From positions 6,262,001 through 6,326,000 of the forward strand of contig NZ_CP107567.1 in the NCBI RefSeq assembly GCF_025854275.1: a DNA stretch of 64,000 nucleotides, read 5' to 3'. The position numbers were made by a program, and so were the translations under genes. Position 1 is the first letter of the stretch, and every line of letters begins with the position of its first letter. The DNA comes from Streptomyces peucetius (lineage in GTDB: Bacteria; Actinomycetota; Actinomycetes; Streptomycetales; Streptomycetaceae). The notes beneath the pieces were generated by a model. The model was not told where the DNA came from. It saw only the letters and a list, made by a program, of their open reading frames with translations, and ran no database searches. Below, piece by piece: positions 35,938-45,612 of this stretch.

Positions 35938-37062
35938 TCAGCGGGCACGACGATCGGTGATGAGGCGCATCTGGGCGTTCTCGAGCAGTCGGGTCATCGC
36001 CTTCTCGTCGGAGAACGAGTCGTCGATGCCGAGTGCCTCGGTGTTCAGCAGCCGCGCCAGTACTCCGGCCTTGCGCAGGCCGGTCGTCCCCATGGCGGCC
36101 GCCGGGTCGGTGTCGAGAGGACCGCGTACGTCGACGAGCCGTACGACGATGTCGTCGCGCTGGAAGACGGTGCTGCTCTCGACGTGGCATCCGGGGTTCT
36201 CCGCCGCGGCCTCGTCCTGGCCGGCCAGGAGCTTGGCGAGGGCCATGCCGCAGCCGGGCTTGGCCGGGTAGAGGAGCGCATGCCGTTCCCGCTGCGCGTG
36301 CTGCTCGCCGGGCGGTGCCAGGTGGTGCACCGCGGGCAGGGCGGCGCGGGTGAAGAACAGCCGTGCCGACTGCGGGTCGTCCAGGTTCCGGTCCTGCTCC
36401 AGGTAGGGGTTGATGGCTTCCTCGACCGCCCTGACCTCGGGCTGCCGGGCCACGTGCCGCAGCGCCGCGAGCAGGTCGCCCTGCACCTCCACGCAGCGCA
36501 CGACGCGGTTGCCGTGCATGAACAGCGTGGTGCGGCGCAGCCGGGTGGTGTCGTCGACCTGGGCCTCGGGCGAGGTGTAGCCGGCGAGGATTTCGGCCAC
36601 GGTCTGCTCGCTGCCGGGCTTCACGGTGAAGGTGAGGGCGTGGCGGACCACACCGTCACCGACCCGGGGCGAGGGCTGCAGGCCGCCGGGCTTGCGCGCG
36701 GGGGACTGCGACGCGTTCACACCCGAGGTCTCGCGCAGGACGCTGAAGCGCAGCGAGCGTGTGTCGCGCACGCAGTCGTGCAGCGGCCGTACGGTCTCGA
36801 CGTGCTCCTCGCTGTTCACCCAGTCCAGGAAGGGCGGTGCGCTCTCCCATTCGCTGGTGATGAGCCACTGCGACGGGTTCTCGATCGACTGGCACAGCTG
36901 GTCGCTGAGGTGTCCCGGAACGGCGGCCACCTGGTTGCGCATGTGCTCGTACGCCGTGAGAAAGCGCTGCTGGGCGCCCTCCTGGAGATCAAGCAGCAGT
37001 ACGACCCGGAGCCGGGAGCCGTCGAATGCGGACTGAGACACACGTTCGGACAGCATTGTCAT
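35938..37062 (-). CDS. whiE-ORFI: SchA/CurD-like pigment biosynthesis protein
   Basis: A 374-residue first gene of the leftward pigment operon. The N-terminal half is an antibiotic-biosynthesis-monooxygenase-like ferredoxin fold ([41 protein letters not shown]). Further SchA/CurD-type repeats follow ([19 protein letters not shown] and [19 protein letters not shown] are internal copies of one motif). It matches whiE ORFI in position and family; its biochemical role is unproven. The start at 37062 faces the divergent hydroxylase across 268 bp. Confidence 0.85.
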   Translation of the reverse strand: MTMLSERVSQSAFDGSRLRVVLLLDLQEGAQQRFLTAYEHMRNQVAAVPGHLSDQLCQSIENPSQWLITSEWESAPPFLDWVNSEEHVETVRPLHDCVRDTRSLRFSVLRETSGVNASQSPARKPGGLQPSPRVGDGVVRHALTFTVKPGSEQTVAEILAGYTSPEAQVDDTTRLRRTTLFMHGNRVVRCVEVQGDLLAALRHVARQPEVRAVEEAINPYLEQDRNLDDPQSARLFFTRAALPAVHHLAPPGEQHAQRERHALLYPAKPGCGMALAKLLAGQDEAAAENPGCHVESSTVFQRDDIVVRLVDVRGPLDTDPAAAMGTTGLRKAGVLARLLNTEALGIDDSFSDEKAMTRLLENAQMRLITDRRAR

Positions 37063-37330
37063 GTTCCACGCATCTCCTTGTCAGTGAGGCCGCCTGCGGC
37101 ACGAGCGCCGGCCCTCGGTGGATCCGAGCGAAAAGATCCGGCGTATGCGGACGGCAATCCACCCTTGACGCGATGTGGTGGTCCGGCTTTGATCCTGTGT
37201 CGGTAACACGGGTGGCGCGAGATCTGTGCACCACGCGGGTGAAGGGGCGAGCCGAAGCCGTCGTGCGCGGGCAGGAAACGCGGGCATGGACAAGGCCAAA
37301 TTCCCACCGCCGGCTGGAGCTGGAGCACTC
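37063..37330. promoter_or_regulatory. Divergent whiE-type promoter region
   Basis: 268 bp between the leftward pigment operon and the rightward hydroxylase gene. On the + strand TTGACG (37165-37170) and TTTGAT (37188-37193) are 17 bp apart and could form a weak promoter for the hydroxylase. In S. coelicolor both whiE promoters are developmentally controlled; I could not identify the sigma-F-type elements here. Confidence 0.4.
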
Positions 37331-38989
37331 ATGGAAGACAACGCCGAACAACATCGAGTACCGGTCCTGATCGTGGGCGGCTCCCTGGTGGGCCTGTCCG
37401 CATCCCTGTTCCTGGGCCGCCTCGGCGTACGGCACACGCTGGTCGAGAAGCACGCGAGCACCTCGGTCCACCCGCGCGGGCGCGGCAACAACCTGCGCAC
37501 GATGGAGGTGTTCCGTTCGGCCGGGGCGGAACAACGCATCCGCGCCGCGGCCTCCGTGCTGGCCGACAACCACGGCATCCTGCAGACGCCGGACCTCGCC
37601 GACGCCGACGCCGGCGAATGGCTGGTGAGGCAGATCGACGAGAAGGGGCCGCCGACCCACCGGCTCAGTCCCTCCGCATGGTGCGTGTGCAGCCAGAACG
37701 ACCTCGAGCCCGTACTCCTCGAAGCAGCCCTCGAACAGGGCGGCGATCTGCGCTTCGGCACCGAACTGCTCTCCTTCGAGCAGGACGACGAGGGCGTCAC
37801 CGCCGTCGTCCGCGACCGCGCGAGCGGCCGGGACAGCACCGTGCGCGCCGACTACCTGATTGCCGCGGACGGCCCCCGCAGCCCGGTGCGCGAGCGGCTC
37901 GGCATCGGGCAGACCGGCCCCGGCGACCTGTTCCACAACGTGAGCATCACCTTCCGCTCCGACGGCCTCGCCGCCGTCGTCGGCGACCGCCGCTTCGTGG
38001 TCTGCTACCTGACCGGCCCCGACGCGGAGGGTGCGCTGCTCCCGGTCGACAACGAGAAGGTCTGGGTCTTCCACGCGCCCTGGAAGTACGACCAGGGCGA
38101 GACGCTCGAGGACTTCACGGACGAGCGCTGCGCCGACACCATCCGCGCGGCGACCGGGGTCCCCGGCCTGGACGTGGAGATCACCGGCAAGGCGCCGTGG
38201 CACGCGGCCGAACGCGTCGCCGAACGCTACGCCCGGGGCCGGGTCTTCCTCGCGGGCGACTCCGCGCACGAGATGTCGCCCACCGGCGCTTTCGGCTCCA
38301 ACACCGGCATCCAGGACGCCCACAACCTCGCCTGGAAGCTCGCCGCCGTCCTCGACGGCTCGGCAGGGCCGGGGTTGCTCGACACGTACGAGACCGAGCG
38401 CCTGCCGGTGGCCCGCGCCACCAGCGCCCGTGCGTCCGCACGGTCGGTGGAGCACAGCCACCCCGGATACGAGCCCGCCCCCGGCGCGGCGGCCGGGCTC
38501 GGCGGACCGCGGGGCGGGCTGCTGCCCGTCGTGCTGGGCTACCGCTACCTGCGCGGCGCGGTCCTCGGCACGGACCCCGAACTGCCGGTCCTGCCCAAGA
38601 AGATGGACCTCTCCGGCGCACCCGGCACGCGCGCCCCGCACATGTGGCTGCGCCGGCCGGGCGGGGGAGGGCGGCTGTCCACGCTGGACCTCTACGAGCG
38701 GTCCTTCGTCCTGCTCACCGGTGCCGGCAGCAAGGACTGGTCCGTGGCGGCGGAACTCGTCGCCGGGAGGCTGTCCGTGGTCCTGGACGCCTACCGGATC
38801 GGGGAGGGCCCCGAGGCCGACCTGGTCCCGGAGGCAGGCGCCGACTGGGCCGGGGTCCACGGCACGCACCCCGACGGCGCCCTGCTCGTCCGCCCCGACG
38901 GCTTTGTCGCCTGGCGGGCGGCGGGCACCGAGATCGACCAGGAGGCGGCGCTGTTCACGGCGCTGATGTCGCTGCTGCGGAGGGGGTGA
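37331..38989 (+). CDS. whiE-ORFVIII: FAD-dependent aromatic polyketide hydroxylase
   Basis: A 552-residue flavoprotein monooxygenase of the PgaE/RdmE group. The FAD ADP-binding motif is VLIVGGSLVGLSASLFLG (about 10-27), the DG motif is AADGPRSPVRERLG, and the GD motif is RVFLAGDSAHEMSPTGAFGSNTG. A C-terminal thioredoxin-like domain (SFVLLTGAGSKDWSV, LLVRPDGFVAWRA) completes the usual length. It hydroxylates the pigment scaffold using NAD(P)H and O2. ATG 37331 follows GGAGCTGGAG; an upstream in-frame ATG at 37286 is less likely. Divergent orientation from the PKS operon is as in whiE. Confidence 0.9.
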   Translation: MEDNAEQHRVPVLIVGGSLVGLSASLFLGRLGVRHTLVEKHASTSVHPRGRGNNLRTMEVFRSAGAEQRIRAAASVLADNHGILQTPDLADADAGEWLVRQIDEKGPPTHRLSPSAWCVCSQNDLEPVLLEAALEQGGDLRFGTELLSFEQDDEGVTAVVRDRASGRDSTVRADYLIAADGPRSPVRERLGIGQTGPGDLFHNVSITFRSDGLAAVVGDRRFVVCYLTGPDAEGALLPVDNEKVWVFHAPWKYDQGETLEDFTDERCADTIRAATGVPGLDVEITGKAPWHAAERVAERYARGRVFLAGDSAHEMSPTGAFGSNTGIQDAHNLAWKLAAVLDGSAGPGLLDTYETERLPVARATSARASARSVEHSHPGYEPAPGAAAGLGGPRGGLLPVVLGYRYLRGAVLGTDPELPVLPKKMDLSGAPGTRAPHMWLRRPGGGGRLSTLDLYERSFVLLTGAGSKDWSVAAELVAGRLSVVLDAYRIGEGPEADLVPEAGADWAGVHGTHPDGALLVRPDGFVAWRAAGTEIDQEAALFTALMSLLRRG

Positions 38990-39689
38990 CGGGGGCGGGT
39001 GTACCGCTGCGGTTCCCCCATGCCGCCCCTTCCCGAAACCGGGGCAGGCCCCGGACCCCGGTACCGGGGGCTTCGCCCCGGGACCGCGGGTCCGCTGTGC
39101 GGGCCCACTGCACGCCGACCACCGCTCTGCGGGCGGCGGTCGGCGCCCCTGTGCCGGGCCTGGCGGCCCGTGGCCTCCACCGGCCCCGTGCCCGGCACCG
39201 CGGGCGGCGCCAGCCCCTCCAGGCCGGCTCCGAGGGCGGCGCCGGCTCCTTTGGGCCGTGCCAGCTCCTCCGGGCCGGTTCCGCGGGCGGCGCCGGCCCC
39301 TCCGGGCCGTGCCCGGGGCGTTGGCCAGCGCCGGCCCCACCAGTCCGTGCCGTGCCTGGCGGCCCATGTCCGGTCCACGGCCCGTGCCGGTCCACCGGCT
39401 CGTGTCGACGCTGTGGCCCGTGCCGGGCCTGGGGCCCGCACTGGCTCCGCCCGCTCGTGCAGGCCTCACCGGTCCGTGCGGGCCCCACCAGGCCGTGCCG
39501 GGGCTGTTGGCCCGCGCCGGCTCCACCGGCCCGCGCTCGGCGCCTCGGCTCGTGGCGGGCTCCTGCCGCGCTTTGCGCGGTGGCCTCGTTCTCCGCCTGC
39601 GGGCTGCGGGCTGCGGGCCGGGGACAACTGGGTCCGGGCGGAGACCGGTGCAGGGGCGGGGCGGGGGGACGGTCCGCGCAGCGGCCTCG
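38990..39689. repeat. GC-rich degenerate repeat tract
   Basis: 700 bp with no supported gene. Imperfect units built on GCGGGCGGCGCC then GGCCCCTCC recur near 39200, 39233 and 39283, and related GGCCCCACCA...GTGCCG blocks recur near 39328 and 39486. Long open frames here on both strands are compositional artefacts, with proteins made almost only of Gly, Pro, Arg and Ala. Confidence 0.55.
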
Positions 39690-40421
39690 TCAGGGGCGCT
39701 CCGCTCGCGCGCATGCCGTGTATGCCGCCCGGTGCACCGCCCGTGCGATCCGGGCGCCCCACACCGACCGCGGGCCCGCGAAGGGTTCGAGGGTACCGGG
39801 GGCCTCCGGCCGCAGCGCCGCCACGCACACCGCGTCCGTCGGTGTCCCGGACGCGGCGATGCCGAGGTCGTGCAGGGCCTGGACCTTGGCCTCCGTCGCG
39901 GTGGCGACCGCGTTGACGAGGGCGGCGTCGGACAGCGCGACGGGAAGCGAGACCACGATGTTGACGGTGCCCGCCTCGGGCGGCCCGGGCCGGCCGGGGG
40001 CGGGTGCGGCCGCCCAGCCCCGGACGCCGATGCCCGCCGTCACCAGGGCGTCCACGCCGCCGTCGGACGCGTGGTACCGGTCGCTCACCCACGCCGCCGT
40101 CATCAGGCCGACGCCGGGGCCGGACACCCCCCAGGCAGCCGCCAGTCCGGCCAGGTGTGCGGCAGGGTCCATACGGCGGTAGCCGGGCGCGACCTGGGCG
40201 TTGAGAACCCAGGCGCGTTCGCCGATGCCGCCGCCGAGCAGGGCGCTGGAGATCGTGCGCCGGTCCTCGCCCGGGGCCCACAGCAGCATCGGCAGGCTGT
40301 CGCCGTCCTCCTGGCGGGACAACAGCGGCAGGTCGCCGAGGTCGCCGAGGTCGCGCAGACAGCGCAGATCGCGCAGGTCCGACGCGCCGGCGAGGCCGGT
40401 GGCAGGGGAGGGGAGGAGCAT
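39690..40421 (-). CDS. cbiZ: Adenosylcobinamide amidohydrolase (CbiZ)
   Basis: A 243-residue CbiZ-family enzyme that cleaves adenosylcobinamide to adenosylcobyric acid for cobamide salvage. Supporting blocks are SSALLGGGIGERAWVLNAQVA, GVGLMTAAWV, GTVNIVVSLPVALSDAALVN, ATATEAKVQAL, GTPTDAVCVAA and PFAGPRSVWGARIARAVH, in family order. ATG 40421 was chosen as nearest to the family start. The N-terminal DLRDLRCLRDLGDLGDL is a short tandem repeat unlike other members and may be a local expansion. No other cobalamin genes are nearby, and I saw no B12 box upstream. Confidence 0.88.
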   Translation of the reverse strand: MLLPSPATGLAGASDLRDLRCLRDLGDLGDLPLLSRQEDGDSLPMLLWAPGEDRRTISSALLGGGIGERAWVLNAQVAPGYRRMDPAAHLAGLAAAWGVSGPGVGLMTAAWVSDRYHASDGGVDALVTAGIGVRGWAAAPAPGRPGPPEAGTVNIVVSLPVALSDAALVNAVATATEAKVQALHDLGIAASGTPTDAVCVAALRPEAPGTLEPFAGPRSVWGARIARAVHRAAYTACARAERP

Positions 40422-40478
40422 GCCGCACCTCAACCCGGTGTGCGCGCCGCGTACGGCGTCGGCGTCGGCCGAGCGTGA

Positions 40479-40640
40479 CGCCGGCCACAACCGCAGGCCC
40501 ACCGGCACGGCCTGTGTCGGCGGCACGCTCCACTTCGCCGTGCGGGACCGGGCGTTCGACTTCGACGCCGCGCCGGCCGCCACCATCGCCAAGTCCACGG
40601 ACCACGGCCGTACCCGGACCTGGACCGGTCGGCGCCCCGG
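40479..40640 (+). pseudogene. Possible remnant of a DUF4185/BNR-like protein
   Basis: A short stretch in one frame reads RRPTGTACVGGTLHFAVRD, then APAATIAKSTDHGRT and TWTG. This resembles a beta-propeller strand with an Asp-box-like turn from secreted glycan-active proteins. No start, no length and no continuation are present, so it is at most a fragment. The rest of 40422-40899 shows no gene; a GGAAGGGA ribosome site at its end serves gdhA. Confidence 0.3.
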
Positions 40641-40734
40641 ACGCCGGTGCCGCTGAGCAGCCCGCTCCCTCACAACGCGCCGTACCCCGACGTGAGCCCG
40701 GTCCACGGCGGCAGGCGACTGTACGACACACTGA

Positions 40735-42255
<1,521 letters not shown>

Positions 42256-42285
42256 CGGGCCGGGAACGGCCGTGGCCGGGGCCGC

Positions 42286-43473
42286 TCAGGGTGTGAAGAG
42301 CACCTTGACGGCCCCGTCCCGCTTCTTCTGGAACATCTCGTAGGCCGCCGGAGCCTCGGCGAGCGGCACCCGGTGGGTGGCGAACCGCTCGACGCCCAGC
42401 GGATCTCCGTCCGTGACGAGCGGCAGCAGCTCCTCCACCCACCGCCACACGTTGGCCTGCCCCATCCGCAGCTGCACCTGCTTGTCGAACATGGTCAGCA
42501 ACGGCATCGGGTCGGCCATCCCGCCGTAGACGCCGGACAGCGAGATCGTGCCGCCGCGGCGTACCAGCTCGATCGCCAGATGGAGCGCGGACAGGCAGTC
42601 GATGCCGACGCGTTCCATCATCCGGGCGGCGAGCGTGCCGGGCAGCAGGGTCGTCATCTGCTGTGCGCCCTTGGCGACGGGCGCGCCGTGGGCCTCCATG
42701 CCGACGGCGTCGATGACGGAGTCGGGGCCCCGGCCGTCGGTCAGGTCGCGGACCGCGTCGATGATCTTGTCGCCGTACTCCTCCATGTCCAGGGTGTGCA
42801 CGCCGTGCTCCCTCGCCCGGGCGAGGCGCTCGGGCACCAGGTCGATGCCGATGACCAGGCCCGCGCCGCGGTGCGCGGCGACCCGGGTGCACATGTCGCC
42901 GATCGGGCCGAGGCCCAGCACCACCACGGAGCCCCCAGGTGGCACGGCGGCGTACTCGACCGCCTGCCAGGAGGTGGGCAGTACGTCGGACAGGTAGACG
43001 AACCGGTCGTCCGGCGGGCCGTCGGGGACGCTGATGGGCAGCGTGTTGCCGAACGGGACCCGCAGGTATTCGGCCTGACCGCCCGGCACCTGCCCGTACA
43101 GCTTGGTGTAGCCGAACAGCGCCGCGCCCTTGCCGTGGTCGTGCACCTGTGTGGTCTCGCACTGGGAGTGCAGTCCCTGCCCGCACATGAAGCAGGTGCC
43201 GCACGAGATGTTGAAGGGGACGACGACCCGGTCGCCCGGCTTCACCCGGGTGACCTCGGAGCCGACCTCCTCGACGACGCCCATCGGTTCGTGCCCGAGG
43301 ATGTCGCCCTGTTCGAGGAACGGCCCGAAGAGTTCGTACAGATGCAGATCGGAACCGCAGAGACCGCTCGTCGTCACCTTGACGATCACGTCCGTGGAAT
43401 CGCGGATCTCGGGGTCGGGGACGGTCTCCACGCGCACATCGCGCTTTCCGTGCCAGGTCAGTGCTTTCATCAT
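42286..43473 (-). CDS. Zinc-dependent alcohol dehydrogenase (FDH-like)
   Basis: A 395-residue medium-chain dehydrogenase of the glutathione-independent formaldehyde-dehydrogenase-like group. The catalytic zinc ligands include Cys39 (TTSGLCGSDLHLY) and the GHEPMG block. Structural zinc is bound by four Cys in CGTCFMCGQGLHSQC. The nucleotide fold is VVVLGLGPIGDMCTRVAAHRGA with IGIDLVPERL (NAD-type Asp). The substrate is not identifiable. Its ATG overlaps the stop of the upstream SDR gene, so the two form one operon and may act in one detoxification or alcohol-oxidation step. Confidence 0.9.
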   Translation of the reverse strand: MMKALTWHGKRDVRVETVPDPEIRDSTDVIVKVTTSGLCGSDLHLYELFGPFLEQGDILGHEPMGVVEEVGSEVTRVKPGDRVVVPFNISCGTCFMCGQGLHSQCETTQVHDHGKGAALFGYTKLYGQVPGGQAEYLRVPFGNTLPISVPDGPPDDRFVYLSDVLPTSWQAVEYAAVPPGGSVVVLGLGPIGDMCTRVAAHRGAGLVIGIDLVPERLARAREHGVHTLDMEEYGDKIIDAVRDLTDGRGPDSVIDAVGMEAHGAPVAKGAQQMTTLLPGTLAARMMERVGIDCLSALHLAIELVRRGGTISLSGVYGGMADPMPLLTMFDKQVQLRMGQANVWRWVEELLPLVTDGDPLGVERFATHRVPLAEAPAAYEMFQKKRDGAVKVLFTP

Positions 43474-44291
43474 GCCTCCTCGTCCGCGTCCCGCCGCCGA
43501 TCTCCGGAGCCGGGTGCGGCCATGCCGCGGTGGGCGGCGGCCTTGAGTCGGTCCGGGACCACCTTGGCGGCGAGCCCCGTGGCCCTGGTCTTCGCCGAGC
43601 CCGCGACGATCTTGTCCGTGCCGGCCATCAGCGCGTCGAGTCCCTGCTTCGCCACCAGTGCCGGATCGTCCTTCTCCTGCCGACCGATCTTGGTGTCACC
43701 CATGCCGGCACGGCGGAAGAAGCCCGTCTCCGTGGGGCCCGGCATCAGCGCGGTGACGGTGACGCCGGTGTCCTTGAGCTCGTTCCGCAGTGCCTGGGCG
43801 AACGACTGCAGGAACGACTTCGAGGCGTTGTAGACCGCCTGGAACGAGCCCGGCACGGTCGAGGCGACGGACGACGTGATCAGGATCCGGCCCTCGTCCA
43901 TGTCGGTCATGTCCCGCAGCAGCAGTTTGGCCAGATGCACGGTCGAGCGGATGTTGAGGTCCACGATCGAGAGCTCGTCGGCGAGGTCGTTCTCGACGAA
44001 GGGGCCGCCCTTGCCGATGCCCGCATTGAGCGCGGCGACCGCGACCGGCCGCCCCGTCGCCGCGATCGCCGCGTACAGCCGCTCGGTCTCGCGGAAGTCA
44101 CGCAGGTCCGCCCGGACGGCCCGGACCGCCGCGCCGCCGGCCCGGACGCGCTGCGCCGCCTCCTGGAGCCGGGTGTCGTCCTCGGCGGTCACGAGCAGGT
44201 CGAAACCGCGCTCGGCGAGCTGTTTCGCCAGTTCGAGGCCGATGCCGCTGGACGCCCCGGTGACGACGGCGAACGGCCTGGTGTCGGTCAT
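43470..44291 (-). CDS. Short-chain dehydrogenase/reductase
   Basis: A 273-residue classical-type SDR. The cofactor motif is VVTGASSGIGLELAK (about 9-23), the structural motif reads ALNAGIG in place of NNAG, and the active site is Ser (ITSSVAS) with YNASK (YxxxK). ATG 44291 has GAGGCGG close upstream; ATG 44309 is an in-frame alternative. It is the first gene of a two-gene operon with the zinc alcohol dehydrogenase (ATGA overlap). The substrate is unknown. Confidence 0.88.
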   Translation of the reverse strand: MTDTRPFAVVTGASSGIGLELAKQLAERGFDLLVTAEDDTRLQEAAQRVRAGGAAVRAVRADLRDFRETERLYAAIAATGRPVAVAALNAGIGKGGPFVENDLADELSIVDLNIRSTVHLAKLLLRDMTDMDEGRILITSSVASTVPGSFQAVYNASKSFLQSFAQALRNELKDTGVTVTALMPGPTETGFFRRAGMGDTKIGRQEKDDPALVAKQGLDALMAGTDKIVAGSAKTRATGLAAKVVPDRLKAAAHRGMAAPGSGDRRRDADEEA

Positions 44292-44525
44292 GCCGCCTCG
44301 AGTACCCATGCCCCGGCCTTTCACCGGACGAGTCCGCGCCCGAGCTGCCTCACCCGCGTGAGTCACTCGGATGCAGTACGTGAACGAGGTGCCGCCGCGG
44401 TGACCGGCCGACGCTTGTCGAGGGCCGGCGATCCCGGCCGGCGGGGGCGGCGAACAGGTGGGACGCCCGCCCCGGCCCCCGGAGCGCGATCCGCCCGACC
44501 GCACGGCACGTACGGAGGAGATCGA

Positions 44526-45494
44526 ATGAACGCCGCCTTCTCACGCAGCTGGAAACACGCAGTCGTCACCGGCGGCGCGGGATTCGTGGGTTCGCACCTG
44601 TGCACGGCGCTGCTGGACTCCGGCACCGCGGTCACCTGCGTCGACGACTTCAGCACCGGCCGGCCGGAGAACATATCCCGGCTGCGTGACCGCCCCGACT
44701 TCGAACTCGTGCGGGCCAGCGTCTCCGAGCCGTTCACCGTCGACCGGCCTCCTGATCTGGTGCTGCACTTCGCCTCCCCGGCGTCGCCCGCCGACTATCT
44801 GCGGCTGCCGCTGCACACGATGGAGGCCGGCAGCCTCGGCACCCGCAACGCCCTGGCTCTCGCCCACGAGTGCGGCGCCCGATTCCTGCTCGCCTCCACC
44901 TCCGAGGTCTACGGCGACCCGCAGCAGCACCCGCAGAACGAGCGCTACTGGGGCAACGTCAACCCCGTCGGACCTCGCAGCGTGTACGACGAGGCGAAGC
45001 GCTTCGGTGAGGCGCTGACCACCGCACAGGCCGACGCCCACGGCACGGACACCGGCATCGTGCGCCTGTTCAACACGTATGGCCCCCGGATGCGCGGCTA
45101 CGACGGCCGCGCGGTGCCCACGTTCATCCGCCAGGCGCTGGCCGGCGAGCCGCTGACCGTCACCGGCGACGGCCGCCAGACCCGGGCGCTGTGCTACGTC
45201 GACGACACGGTGCGCGGCATTCTGGCCGCCGCCGCCCACGGTCTCCGCGGCCCGGTGAACATCGGCAACCCGGTCGAGATCACCATGCTCGACCTCGCCC
45301 GGCTCGTCATCGAACTCACCGGATCCACCTCCGAGATCCGCTTCATCGAGCGGCCGACGGACGACCCGGCCGTGCGCTGCCCGGACATCACACTCGCCCG
45401 CGACAAGCTCGAGTGGGAGCCGCGCGTCAGTGCCGAGGAGGGCCTGCGGCGCACCGTCGACTGGTTCCGCACCCACGCGGACCGACGGTCCTGA
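44526..45494 (+). CDS. NAD-dependent sugar epimerase/decarboxylase
   Basis: A 322-residue extended SDR acting on nucleotide sugars. It has the Rossmann motif VTGGAGFVGSHLC (about 14-26), catalytic SerThr and YDEAKRFGE (YxxxK), and the substrate-binding RLFNTYGPRM, ALCYVDDTV and IGNPVEIT blocks. The sequence is closest in style to UDP-glucuronate decarboxylase/UDP-glucose 4-epimerase enzymes. It opens the rightward sugar operon, with an AGGAGAT ribosome site before ATG 44526. It probably supplies an epimerised or decarboxylated NDP-sugar donor for the downstream transferases. Confidence 0.85.
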   Translation: MNAAFSRSWKHAVVTGGAGFVGSHLCTALLDSGTAVTCVDDFSTGRPENISRLRDRPDFELVRASVSEPFTVDRPPDLVLHFASPASPADYLRLPLHTMEAGSLGTRNALALAHECGARFLLASTSEVYGDPQQHPQNERYWGNVNPVGPRSVYDEAKRFGEALTTAQADAHGTDTGIVRLFNTYGPRMRGYDGRAVPTFIRQALAGEPLTVTGDGRQTRALCYVDDTVRGILAAAAHGLRGPVNIGNPVEITMLDLARLVIELTGSTSEIRFIERPTDDPAVRCPDITLARDKLEWEPRVSAEEGLRRTVDWFRTHADRRS

Positions 45495-45612
45495 CGGACA
45501 CCCGGACACCCGGACCCCCGGCCCCGGCCCCCGGACAGCGAGCAGCCGGACACCGGACCCCGGTACCACACCCTTTGTGCCGCCGGCCCTGACGCGACCC
45601 GTCGAAAGGTCT

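Noticed and set aside
36989..39526. 845-codon minus-strand frame across the hydroxylase and the repeat tract
   Set aside because: Antisense to a well-supported FAD enzyme and otherwise Gly/Pro/Arg repeats.
40422..40700. Cobalamin riboswitch upstream of cbiZ
   Set aside because: Searched the minus strand for a B12-box-like core and found none.
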